Assembly (NCBI RefSeq): GCF_002776525.5 | Contig: NC_045435.1 | Coordinates: 128,115,030 to 128,179,029, forward strand | Source: Piliocolobus tephrosceles | Taxonomy: Eukaryota; Chordata; Mammalia; Primates; Cercopithecidae | Length of the DNA: 64,000 bases | Direction: 5' to 3' | In this document: positions 52,400 to 62,057 of the stretch, one piece after another | Layout of the letters: each line of letters begins with the position of its first letter | Numbering within the stretch: the first letter of the stretch is position 1 | Program-made: the position numbers and the translations under genes | The notes under the pieces: model-generated | What the model was told of the DNA's origin: nothing | What the model saw: only the letters and a program-made list of their open reading frames with translations | The model's database searches: none

Positions 52400-52868
52400 G
52401 GTTGGACAGGTTGGAGGAACGGAGGCAAGATGGCTTATTTCCAGGTTCTTAATCACCAACTCTTCCCGTGTGCATGAAAATGCAGTTGGCGCCCGGGAAA
52501 ATGCAGACCAACCAGGCATGCACCAAGTGATGTCAATCCAAAGAGACCAAGATTTACTTGGTGGCACCAGTGGAGCCTTCCCCCCTGACATGTCTGTGCC
52601 CCACCTATTGCTCTTCCACTCCTAGAAAAGCCCCTTTTGGCAGGCGCACTGCGTGGGCTTCCTCAGCCCCTACTCTTGTCGAAACTGCATTAGAAACTCT
52701 GCCTGGGTGACTCTCTTGGCCTCCTTTGCCAGAGGCCAACAGACTTTACCTTACACATCTTTTTTCCTGGAGCTAGATGACCAAAGAATAAACTTGCAGT
52801 TTTGCTTTTAGCCTTGCCTACTCGCTGGTTCTTTTGTGCTCACTCTGGTGGATATTACAAAAACAAAT
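52400..52868 (+). repeat. 3' LTR
   Basis: About 469 bp and collinear with the 5' LTR, with many point differences and an extra GGTTGGAG-like insertion after TTGGACA. AATAAA is at 52787-52792. No strong polypurine tract is left upstream; only AATAAAAGG is seen. Confidence 0.87.
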
Positions 52869-53139
52869 GAAGTAGTTTCCTAGAAAGCTTCTTTCCAGTT
52901 TTTGTCTGAGGCTATTTCACTTTTCAACATAGGCATCAGCATGTTCCCAAATATCACCTGGTACCTGTTTCTCAAAAAGGGTTTCCCTGACACTGTATGA
53001 GAAGAGAGGTATAACACTGTGAACGAAATGCACAAGTCACAAAGCAGTTCCTCGGAAAGCTTCTCTCCAGTTTCGATCTGAACATACTTATTTTTTCACC
53101 ATCAGCCTCAATATGCTCCCGAATATCCCATCACATGCT

Positions 53140-55366
53140 AAACATACAAAGGGCTAGAAAACTATTCAATGAAAAGAGAGGCTTATCTGAGTGAGAGGAA
53201 TTAAGACGACACAGAGCAGTTTCACAGAAAGCTTCCTTGTGGATATTTCCTGAGGATATTTCTTTCTTCATATTCTAAGGATCGTTCCCAAATGTCATTC
53301 CTCAGATTCCACTAAAAGAGGGATTTCAAGCTGCTCTATCCAAAGAATGATTTAACTCTAGGAGACGAATACACACATCGCAAAGTAGTTGCTCAGAACG
53401 TTTCTCTGCAAGTTTCATCCGAAGACGTTTCCTCACTCACAACAAGCCTCCGGGCGTCACTAAATATCCCTTCACAGATTCCTCAAAGACAGAGTTCCGA
53501 AACTGGGCAACATAGAGTAAGCATTAACTCTGTTTAGTGAATTCACATTTCAGAGAGCACATTCTTGGAACTCTTCTTCCTCGATTTCATTTCAGTATAT
53601 TTCACTATTCGCTATAGTCCTCAGTACGTTCCAAAATATCACTTTTTGTTTCACAGGAACAGTGTTCAACCACTGCCTTTTGAGGAAAGAGGTATAACTC
53701 CCTGAGTGGAATGCATACATCACAAAGTAGTTTCTGTGAAAGCTTATATCCAGTTATTATCTAAAGATAACTCCTATTTCACTGTAGGCCTGAAAGTGCT
53801 CCCGAATGTCCCTTTGTGGATCTATGCGTGACACAGTTTCCAAACTGCATAATATAATTAAAGTTTTAACTATGCGAGATGAATAAATATATCTAACACA
53901 AAGCAGTTTCACAGAAATCTTCTTTACAGTTTTTGTCTGAGGATATGTCCTTTTTCACCATAGTCGTAGCTGTACTCCCGAATATCTCTTGGTAGCTTGT
54001 TCTCCAAAAGGGATTCTGGAATGCTCCAGGGGAAGAACGGTGTATTTCTGTTAGTGGAATGCACACGTCACAAAGCAGCTTCTCAGAAAGCTTCTCTCCA
54101 GTTTCTATCTAAAGACGTTTCTTTTCTCACCGTTAGCCTCAAATCCCTCCAGAGTATCTCTTCACAGACTAAGCAAAAACAGTGCTATGATACAGCTCAG
54201 TGAAAAGAGAAGCTTAACTGTGTGAGAGGAATTCACGTGAAACACAGAAGTTTCACAGCAAGATCCTTCTGGTCTATCTCTGAGGTTATTTCTTTTTCAG
54301 GATATTCTAAAGAGTGTTTCCAAATGTCCTTTCTCAGATTGCAGAGAAACAGTGATTTCTAAATGCTCAATCCAAAGAATGATTTAACGCTATGAGATGA
54401 ATACAAACATCACAAGAGAGTTGTGCAGAAAGCTTCTCTCCGATTTTAGATGGAAGACATTTCCTTGTCTCACACAGGCCTCCGGTCACCACTTATTATA
54501 CCTTCGCAGAACCCTCAAAGACTGACATTCAAACTGGGCAATATAGAGTAAGCTTTAACCCTGTGAAAAGAATGGACATGTCAGAGAGCAGTTTCTTTGA
54601 GTGCTTATTTCTGTTTTGCATTAATTGACATTACACTTTTTGCCATAGTCTTCAATGTGCTCCAAATATCACTCTTTTGGTTTTACAGGAACAGTGTTCA
54701 AACTGTGTCTTATGAGAAGAAAGTTATAACTCCCTGAGAGGAATGTGCACATCGACCAGCTGTTTCTCAGAAAGCTACTCTCCAGTTTCTATCTGACTAT
54801 ATTTCCTATTTCACCATAGGTACGAATGTGATCGCAAAAATCCCTTTGCAGATCCATCCACGAGGGAGTCTTCAAGCTGCGTAATGTAAAGAAAGCTCCA
54901 TCTATGTGAGATGAATAATCATAGTAAAAAGCAGATTAACAAAAAGCTTTTTTCGAGTTTTTTCTGAAGATATTTCCTTTCTCAACATAGTCCAGAATGT
55001 GCTCCCGAAAGTCCCTTCGTGGATCCGTCCATGACGGTATCCAAGCTGCGTAATGTAAAGAAAGCTTTATCTATGAGAGACGATTACACATATCATGGAG
55101 TAGTTTACTAGAAAACTTCTATCCAGTTTTTGTCTGAGGCTATTTCCCTTTTCACCATCAGCATCAACATGCTCCCGAATATCACTAGGTAGCTGTTTCT
55201 CCAAATGTGTTCCCCGACACTGTATGAAGAAAGAGGTATAACACTGTGACTGGAATGCACACGTCACAAAGCAGTTCCTCAGAAAGCTTCTCTCCAGTTT
55301 TGATCTGAACATATTTCCTTTTTCACCGTTAGCGTCAAAGTGCTCCCGAATATCCCATCACACGCT
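53140..55366 (+). repeat. HOR copy 24
   Basis: Complete copy of 2,227 bp, class A. Monomer 9 has the GTTTTGCATTAATTGACA variant (about 54613) also seen in copies 3 and 25. Confidence 0.87.
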
Positions 55367-55709
55367 AAACATACACAGGGCTAGGAAACTGCACAATGAA
55401 AAGAGAGGCTTAATTGAGTGAGAGGAATTAAGACGACAAAGGGCAGTTTCACAGAAAGCTTCCTTCTGGATTTTACCCGAGGATTTTTCTTTCCCCATAT
55501 TCTAAGGATGATTCCCGAATGTCCTACCTCACATTACACAAAAAAAGTGATTTCAAGCTGCTCAATCCAATGAATGATTTAACTCTACAAGGCGAATACA
55601 CACATCACAAAGAAGTTGCTCATAACGTTTCTCTGCAGGATTCATCGAAAGACGTATTCTCACTCACCACAAGCCTCCGGCCGTCACTAAATATCTCTTC
55701 ACATATTCT

Positions 55710-55710
<1 letters not shown>

Positions 55711-55744
<34 letters not shown>

Positions 55745-55745
55745 T
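55711..55745 (-). repeat. L1 tail, (TTTA)n on the + strand
   Basis: About eight to ten tandem TTTA units mark the 3' end of the L1. It is a tetranucleotide microsatellite grown from a poly(A) tail carrying AATAAA-like interruptions. Confidence 0.92.
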
Positions 55746-55971
55746 TTTATTATACTTTAAGTTCTAGGGTACATGGACATAATGTGCAGGTTTGTTACAT
55801 ATGTATAATTGTGCCATGTTGGTGTGCTGCACCCATCAACTCGTCAGCACCCATCAATTCATCATTTATATCAGGTATAACTCCCCAATGCAATCCCTCC
55901 CCCCTCCCCCCTCCCCATGATAGGCCCCAGTGTGTGATGTTCCCCTTCCCGAGTCAAAGTGAACTCATTGT
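55746..55971 (-). other. L1 3' UTR
   Basis: It contains the L1 polypurine tract (on the + strand CCCTCCCCCCTCCCCCCTCC near 55896-55915) and the doubled CATCAACTCG / CATCAATTCA segment. The ORF2 stop lies at its upstream edge (55972). Confidence 0.9.
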
Positions 55972-56574
55972 TCAGTTCCCACCTTTGAGTGAGAACATGC
56001 GGTGTTTGGTTTTCTCTTCTTGTGATAGTTTTCTAAGAATGATGGTTTCCAGCTGCATCCATGTCGCTACAAAGGACGCAAACTCATCCTTTTTTATGGC
56101 TGCATAGTATCCCATGGTGTATATGTGCCATATTTTCTTAATCCAATCTGTCACTGATGGACATTTGGGTTGATTCCATGTCTTTGCTATTGTGAATAGT
56201 GCCGCAATAAACATACATGTGCATGTGTCATTGTAGTAGAATAATTTATACTCCTTTGGGTATATACCCAGTAATGGGATGGCTGGGTCATATGGTACAT
56301 CTAGTTCTAGATCCTTGAGGAATTGCCATACTGTTTTCCATAATGTTTGAACTAGTTTACAATCCCACCAACAGTGTAAAAGTGTACCTATTTCTCCACA
56401 TCCTCTCCAACACCTGTTGTTTCCTGACTTTTGAATGATTGCCATTCTAACTGGTGTGAGATGGTATCTCATTGTGGTTTTGATTTGCATTTCTCTGATG
56501 GCGAGTGATGATGAGCATTTTTTCATGTGTCTGTTGGCTGTATGAATGTCTTCTTTTGAGAAATGTCTGTTCAT
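55972..56574 (-). pseudogene. ORF2: ORF2 C-terminal cysteine-rich region
   Basis: A 200-codon stretch containing CWRGCG...LLHCWWDC and ending with FSLKGGN and the stop. Nearly identical in protein sequence to the end of the truncated L1 at 7081-7688. Confidence 0.93.
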
Positions 56575-56727
56575 ATCCTTTGCCCACTTTTTGATGGGGT
56601 TGTTTGTTTTTTTCTTGTATATTTGTTTGAGTTCTTTGTAGATTCTGGAAATTAGCCCTTTGTCAGATGAGTAGATTGCAAAAATTTTCTCCCATTCTGT
56701 AGGTTGCCTGTTGACTCTGATGGTAGT

Positions 56728-57363
56728 TTATTTTGCTGTGCAGAAGCTCTTTAGTTTAATCACATCCCATTTGTCAATTGTGGCTTTTGCTGCCGTTGCT
56801 TTTGGTGTTTTAGACATGAAGTCCTTGCCCATCCCTATGTCCTGAATGGTACTACCTAGATTTTCTTCTAGGGTTTTTATGGTATTAGGTCTAACATTTA
56901 AGTCTCTAATCCATCTTGAATTAATCTTCGTATAAGGAGTAAGGAAAGGATCCAGATTCCGCTTTCTACTTATGGCTAGCCAATTTTCCCAGCACCATTT
57001 ATTAAATAGGGAATCCTTTCCCCATTTCTTCTTTCTCTCAGGTTTGTCAAAGATCAGATGGCTGTAGATGTGTGGTATTATTTCTGAGGACTCTTTTCTG
57101 TTCCATTGGTCTGTATCTCTGTTTTGGTACCAGTACCATGCTGTTTTGATTACTGTAACCTTGTAGTATAGTTTGAAGTCAGGTAGCGTGACGCCTCCGG
57201 CTTTGTCCTTTTGACTTAGGATTGTCTTGTCAATGCGGGCTCTTTTTTGGTTCCATATGAACTTTAAAGTAGTTTTTTCCAATTCTCTGAAGAAACTTAT
57301 TGGTAGCTTGATGGGGATGGCATTGAATCTATAAATAACCTTGGGCAGTATGGCCATTTTCAC
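56728..57363 (-). pseudogene. ORF2: ORF2 region after the reverse transcriptase
   Basis: A 211-codon stretch from MKMAILPKVIYRFNAIPIKL through WNQKRARIDKTIL to DFMSKTPKATAAK, the thumb and connecting region of L1 ORF2. Its last part is the same stretch with which the truncated L1 at 6590 begins, which confirms family identity. Confidence 0.92.
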
Positions 57364-57482
57364 GATATTGACTCTTCCTACCCATGAGCATGGTATGTTC
57401 TTCCATTTGTTGTGTCCTCTTTTATTTCACTGAACAGTGGTTTGTAGTTCTCCTTGAAGAGGTCCTTTACATCCCTTCTAAG

Positions 57483-58337
57483 TTAAATTCCTAGGTATTT
57501 TATTCTCTTTGAAGCAATTGTGAATGGAAGTTCATTCCTGTTTTGGTTCTCTGCTTGTCTGTTACTGGTGTATAAGAATGCCTGTGATTTTTGCACATTA
57601 ATTTTGTATCCTGAGACTTTGCTGAAGTTGATTATCAGCTTAAGGAGATTTTCGGCTGAGACAATGGGGTTTTCTAAATATACAATCATGTCATCTGCAA
57701 ACAGGGATAATTTGACTTCTTCTTTTCCTAACTGAATACCCTTGATTTCTTTCTCTTGCCTGATTGCCCTAGCCAGAACTTCCAACACTATGTTGAATAG
57801 GAGTGGTGAGAGAGTGCTTCCCTGTCTTGTGCCAGTTTTCAAAGGGAATTTTTCCAGTTTTTGCCCATTCAGTATGATATTAGCTGTGGGTTTGTCATAA
57901 ATAGCTCTTATTATTTTGAGGTACGTTCCATCAATACCGAATTTATTGAGCATTTTTAGCATGAAGGGCTGTTGAATTTTGTCAAAAGCCTTTTCTGCAT
58001 CTTTTGAGATAATCATGTGGTTCTTGTCTTTGGTTCTGTTTATATGCTGGGTTACGTTGATTGATTTGCGAATGTTGAACCAGCCTTGCATCCCAGGGAT
58101 GAAGCCCACTCGATCATGGTGGATAAGCTTTTTGATGTGCTGCTGAATCCGGTTTGCCAGTATTTTATTGAGGATTTTTGCATCGATGTTCATCAGGGAG
58201 ATTGGTCTAAAATTCTCTTTTTTTGTTGTGTCTCTGCCAGGCTTTGGTATCAGGATGATGTTGGCCTCATAAAATGAGTTAGGGAGGATTCCCTCTTTTT
58301 CTATTGATTGGAATAGTTTCAGAAGGAATGGTACCAA
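57483..58337 (-). pseudogene. ORF2: ORF2 reverse transcriptase domain
   Basis: A 284-codon stretch. Motifs: NFRPISLMN (about residues 42-50), DAEKAFDK with the first catalytic aspartate at residue 113, TRQGSTLSPLLFN (170-182), and FADD at 213-216 with the two catalytic aspartates. The residue before the first aspartate is lysine where isoleucine is usual. The frame is broken on both sides. Confidence 0.93.
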
Positions 58338-58690
58338 CTCCTCCTTCTACCTCTGGTAGAATTCAGCTGTGAATCCATCTGGTCCTGGGCTTTTTTTGGT
58401 GGGTAGGCTATTAATTGTTGCCTCAATTTCAGAGGCTGCTATTGGTCTATTCAGGGATTCAACTTCTTCCTGGTTTAGTCTTGGGAGAGTGTACGTCTCC
58501 AGGAAATTATCCATTTCTTCTAGATTTTCTAGTTGATTTGCATAGAGGTGTTAATAGTATTCTCTGATGGTAGTTTGTATTTCTGTGGGGTCAGTGGTGA
58601 TATCCCCTTTATCATTTTTTATTGCGTCTATTTGATTCCTCTCTCTTTTCTTATTAGCCTTGCTAGCGGTCTGCCAATTTTGTTGATCTT

Positions 58691-59293
58691 TTAAAAAAAC
58701 CAACTCCTGGATTCATGGATTTTTTGGAGGGTTTTTTGTATCTCTATCTCCTTCAGTTTTGCTCTGATCATAGTTATTTCTTGCCTTCTGCTAGCTTTTG
58801 AATGTGTTTGCTCTTGCCTCTCTAGTTCTTTTAATTGTGATGTTAGAGTGTCAATTTTAGATCTGTCCTGCTTTCTCTTGTGGGCATTTAGTGCTATAAA
58901 TTTCCCTCTACACACTGCTTTAAATGTGTCCCATAGATTCTGGTATGTTGTATCTTTGTTCTCATTGGTTTCAAAGAACATCTTTATTTGTGCCTTCATT
59001 TCGTTATATACCCAGTAGTCATTCAGGAACAGGTTGTTCAGTTTCCATGTAGTTGAGTGGTTTTGATTGAGTTTCTTAGTCCTGAGTTCTAGTTTGATTG
59101 CACTGTGGTCTGAGAGACAGTTTGTTATAATTTCTGTTATTTTACATTTGCTGAGGAGTGCTTTACTTCCGATTATGTGGTCAATTTTGGAATAAGTGTG
59201 ATGTGGTGCTGAGAAGAATGTATATTCTGTTGACTTGGGGTGGAGAGTTCTGTCGATGTCTATTAGGTCCGCTTGGTGCAGAGATGAGTTCAA
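58691..59293 (-). pseudogene. ORF2: ORF2 endonuclease domain, C-terminal part, and linker
   Basis: This 200-codon stretch includes SKIDHI (the catalytic D205 position of L1 endonuclease) and LSDHSA (H230 position), then a charged linker rich in lysine and glutamate (LKELERQEQTHSKASRRQE). Open at both ends only by chance; it is cut off from the N half by the insertion. Confidence 0.92.
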
Positions 59294-59343
59294 TTCCTGG
59301 ATATCCTTGTTAACTTTCTGTCTCGTTGATCTGTCTAATGTTG

Positions 59344-59512
59344 GACAGATGTGATGTGTCTATTAGTGGGTATCTATTAGTGGGTATCTATTAGTGTCTA
59401 TTAGATGTGTCTATTAGTGGGTATCTAACTGGTGTGAGATACCATCTCACACCAGTTAGAATGGCAATCTAACATTAGATCCCACTATTAAGTTACTGCA
59501 CATCGCCCCAGG
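59344..59512 (-). other. 169-bp insertion inside the L1 endonuclease region
   Basis: From memory of L1, the flanking CTGTCTAATGTTG (ends 59343) and GACAGTGGAGTG (from 59513) are adjacent in ordinary elements. Between them lie copies of the 14-bp unit TCTATTAGTGGGTA (59359, 59373, partial at 59387 and 59397, and 59410). A perfect inverted repeat with 17-bp arms and a 3-bp spacer follows (59424-59440 / 59444-59460), and then an unassigned stretch. The inverted repeat plus GAATGGCAATC matches a stretch of ORF2 found about 3 kb away near 56443-56463. Confidence 0.8.
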
Positions 59513-59965
59513 CGACAGTGGAGTGTTGAAGTCTCCCATTATTATTGAATGCGAGTCTAAGTCTCTTTGTAAGTCTCTAAGGACTTGCTTTATGAATCTG
59601 GGTGCTCCTGTATTGGGTGCATATATATTTAGGATAGTTAGCTCTTCTTGTTGAATTGATCCCATTACCATTATGTAATGGTCATCTTTGTCTCTTTTGA
59701 TCTTTGATGGTTTAAGGTCTGTTTTATCAGTGACTAGGATTGCAACCCCTGCTTTTTTTTGTTCTCCATTTGCCTGGTAGATCTTCCTCCATCCCTTTAT
59801 TTTGAGCCTATGTATGTCTCTGCATGTGAGATGGGTCTCCTGAAGACAGCAGACTGATGGGTCTTGACTCTTTATCCAGTTTGCCAGTCTGTGTCTTTTA
59901 ATTGGAGCATTTAGTCCATTTACATTTAAGGTTAATATTGTTATGTGTGAACTTGATCCTGCCAT
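59456..59965 (-). pseudogene. ORF2: ORF2 endonuclease domain, N-terminal part
   Basis: These 169 codons start at the ORF2 methionine. Key endonuclease residues are visible: N14 in LTLNVNGLN, E43 in LQETH, and D145 with N147 in MGDFN. After TPLSPG the frame runs into the inserted DNA and stops. All three active-site positions match the apurinic-endonuclease-like fold of L1. Confidence 0.93.
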
Positions 59966-60028
59966 TAGGATATTAACTGGTTATTTTACTCATTAGTTGA
60001 TGCAGTTTCTTCCTAGCCTCGATGGTCT

Positions 60029-61045
60029 TTACATTTTGGCATGTTTTTGCAATGGCTGGTACCTGTTGTTCCTTTCCATGTTTAGGGCTTCCTTCAGGGT
60101 CTCTTGTAAGGCAGGCCTGGTGGTGACAAAATCTCTAAGCATTTCTTATCTGTAAAGGTTTTTATTTCTCCTTCACTTATGAAACTTAGTTTGGCTGGAT
60201 ATGAAATTCTGGGTTTAAAATTCTTTTCTTTAAGAACGTTGAATATTGGCCCCCACTCTCTTCTGGCTTGTAGAGTTTCTGCCGAGAGATCTGCTGTCAG
60301 TCTGATGGGCTTCCCTTTGTGGGTAACCCGACCTTTCTCTCTGGCTGCCCTTAAGATTTTTTCCCTCATTTCAACTTTGGTGAATCTGGCAATTATGTGT
60401 CTTGGAGTTGCTCTTCTGCAGGAGTATCTTTGTGGCGTTCTCTGTATTTCCTGAATTAGAATGTTGGCCTGCCCTGCTAGGTTGGGGAAGTTCTCCTGGA
60501 TGATCTCCTGAAGAGTGTTTTCCAATTTGATTTCATTTTCCCTCTCACTTTCCAGGCACCTCAATCAGACGTAGATTTGGTCTTTTTACATAATCCCAGA
60601 CTTCTTGCAGTCTTTGTTCATTTCTTTTTTGTCTTTTTTCTTTTGGTTTCGCTTCTCACTTCATTTCATTCATTTGATCCTCAATCGCTGATACTCTTTC
60701 TTCCAGTTGATCGAGTCGGTTGCTGAAGCTTGTGCATTTGTCACGTATTTCTCGTGTCATGGTTTTCATCTCTGTCATTTCGTTTATGACCTTCTCTGCA
60801 TTAATTAGTCTAGCTGTCAGTTCTTCCACTCTTTTTTCAAGATTTTTATTTTCTCTGCGCTGGGTACGTAATTCCTCCTTTAGCTCTGAGAAGTTTGATG
60901 GACTGAGGCCTTCTTCTCTCATCTCGTCAAAGTCATTCTCTGACCAGCTTTGATCCGTTGCTGGCGATGGACTGTGCTCCTTTGTATGGGGAGATGCGCT
61001 CTTATTTTTTGAATTTCCAGCTTTTCTTGCCTGCTTTTTCCCGAT
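60029..61045 (-). pseudogene. ORF1: L1 ORF1 (RNA-binding chaperone), disrupted
   Basis: The span from the start position to the TAA at 60029-60031 is 1,017 bp, the usual L1 ORF1 length (338 codons). The first codon is ATC instead of ATG (+ strand GAT, 61043-61045). Parts seen: the basic N end, a coiled coil (60656-60922: heptad-like ELKEELRTQRRENKNLEKRV), then the RRM and C-terminal domain (60094-60564) with RRATPRHIIARF, AAREKGRVTHKGKPIRL and ARREW. Frame breaks lie between 60564 and 60656 and near 60110. The 63-bp spacer to ORF2 is conserved in length. Confidence 0.93.
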
Positions 61046-62057
61046 CTTTGTGGTTTTATCTGCCTCTGGTCTTTGATGATGGTGACGTACTGATGGGGTT
61101 TTGGTATAGGTGTCCTTCCTGTTTGATAGTTTTCCTTCTGACAGTCAGGACCCTCAGCTATAGGTCTGTTGGAGATTGCTTGAGGTCCACTCCAGACCCT
61201 GTTTGCCTGTGTATGAGAAGCAGAGGTTGCAGAAGATAGAATATTGCTGAACAGCGAGTGCACCTGTCTGATTCTTGCTTTGGAAGCTTCCTCTCAGGGG
61301 TATACTCCACCCTGTGAGGTGTGGGATGTCAGACTGCCCCTAGTGGGGATGTCTCCCAGTTAGGCTACTCAGGGGTCAGGGGCCCACTTGAGCAGGCAGT
61401 CTGCCCCTTCTCATATCTCAACCTCCGTGTTTGGAGATCCACTGCTCTCTTCAAAGCTGTCAGACAGAATCGTTCACATCTGCACAGGCCTCTGCTGCTT
61501 TAGCTCTGCCCTGTCCCCAGAGGCAGAGTCTACAGAGACAGGCAGGTTTCCTTGAGCTGCTGTGAGCTCTACCCAGTTCGAGCTGCCCAGCGGCTTTGTT
61601 TCCTACTTAAGCCTCAGCAATGGCGGGCACCTGTCCCCCAGCCTCGCTACTGCCTTGCGGTTAGATTACCGCAGACTGCTGTGTTAGCAAGGAGGGAGTC
61701 TCCGTGGGCATGGGACCCTCCCGGCCAGGTGTGGGATATATTCTCCTGTTGTGCCGGTGTGCTTACAGTGCAGCATTGGTGTGGGAGTTACCCGATTTTC
61801 CAGGTGTTGTGTGTCTCAGTTCCCCTGGCTAGGAAAAGGGACTCCCTTCCCCCTTGCACTTCCCAGGTGAGGAGATGCCTCGCCCTGCTTCAGCTCTTGC
61901 TGGTCAGGCTGCAGCAGCTGACCAGCACCGATTGTCCGGCACTACCGATTGAGATGACCCCAGTACCTCTGTTGAAAATGCGGAAATCACTGGTCTTCTG
62001 TGTCGCTCGCTCTGGGAGATGGAGACTGGAGCTGTTCCTATTCGGCCATCTTGCTCC
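61046..62057 (-). promoter_or_regulatory. L1 5' UTR / promoter region
   Basis: About 1,012 bp, GC-rich relative to its surroundings, beginning with GGAGCAAGATGGCCGAATAG on the - strand. CAAGATGGCC near the start is the YY1 site of L1 promoters. Open frames on either strand here (for example 61552-62106 +) are not expected to be genes. Confidence 0.87.

Larger units (their letters stand above)
50042..52870 (+). mobile_element. Endogenous gammaretrovirus-like provirus (tRNA-Phe primer type), internally deleted
   Basis: A 2.8-kb proviral insertion sits in monomer 12: LTR, primer binding site, gag remnants, protease remnant, the end of env, LTR. A 4-bp duplication AGTA flanks it (50038-50041 and 52871-52874), as is usual for gammaretroviruses. 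The primer site pairs with tRNA-Phe, which fits the HERV-F group. The whole of pol beyond the protease, most of capsid, and the surface part of env are missing. The two LTRs differ at roughly one site in seven or eight by eye, so the insertion is old. It has no capacity for expression of a complete virus. Confidence 0.9.
48077..53139 (+). repeat. HOR copy 23 (interrupted by retrovirus; class A to B)
   Basis: The copy spans 5,063 bp; without the roughly 2.83-kb proviral insertion it is 2,230 bp. The beginning matches copy 13 closely (GAGCTGGAGGAA, GTGAGTTGAATGC). From monomer 9 (ATGGGCATG at 49509) to the provirus it is class B. Confidence 0.87.
55972..59965 (-). pseudogene. ORF2: L1 ORF2 (endonuclease / reverse transcriptase), disrupted
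   Basis: The span of 3,994 bp equals the usual ORF2 length plus the 169-bp insertion. Open stretches in order: 59456-59965 (endonuclease N half), 58691-59293 (endonuclease C half), 57483-58337 (reverse transcriptase), 56728-57363 and 55972-56574 (thumb to cysteine-rich end). The gaps between them hold stops or frame changes. The intact protein would nick target DNA and reverse transcribe L1 RNA at the nick. Many catalytic residues survive but never in one frame. Confidence 0.94.
55711..62057 (-). mobile_element. Full-length L1 element, inactivated
   Basis: A complete-length L1 lies on the - strand: its 5' end (GGAGCAAGATGGCCGAATAG on that strand) is at 62057 and its tail at 55711. The order is 5' UTR of about 1.0 kb, ORF1, a 63-bp spacer, ORF2, 3' UTR, and a (TAAA)n-type tail. 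Flanking target duplications are ATATTCTT (55703-55710) and AGATTCTT (62058-62065), one mismatch apart. The 3' UTR matches the 6590-7979 element in its diagnostic doubled segment. The ORF1 start is lost, both ORFs have frame breaks, and ORF2 has a 169-bp insertion, so it cannot move itself. Confidence 0.95.

Noticed and set aside
57520..57735. Short + strand frames within the - strand L1 (also 58086-58277, 60179-60454, 60720-61239)
   Set aside because: They are shadows of L1 ORF1 and ORF2 on the opposite strand.
59344..59512. The 169-bp L1 insertion as a captured alpha-satellite monomer
   Set aside because: The length is near 171 bp but the sequence shows none of the satellite landmarks.
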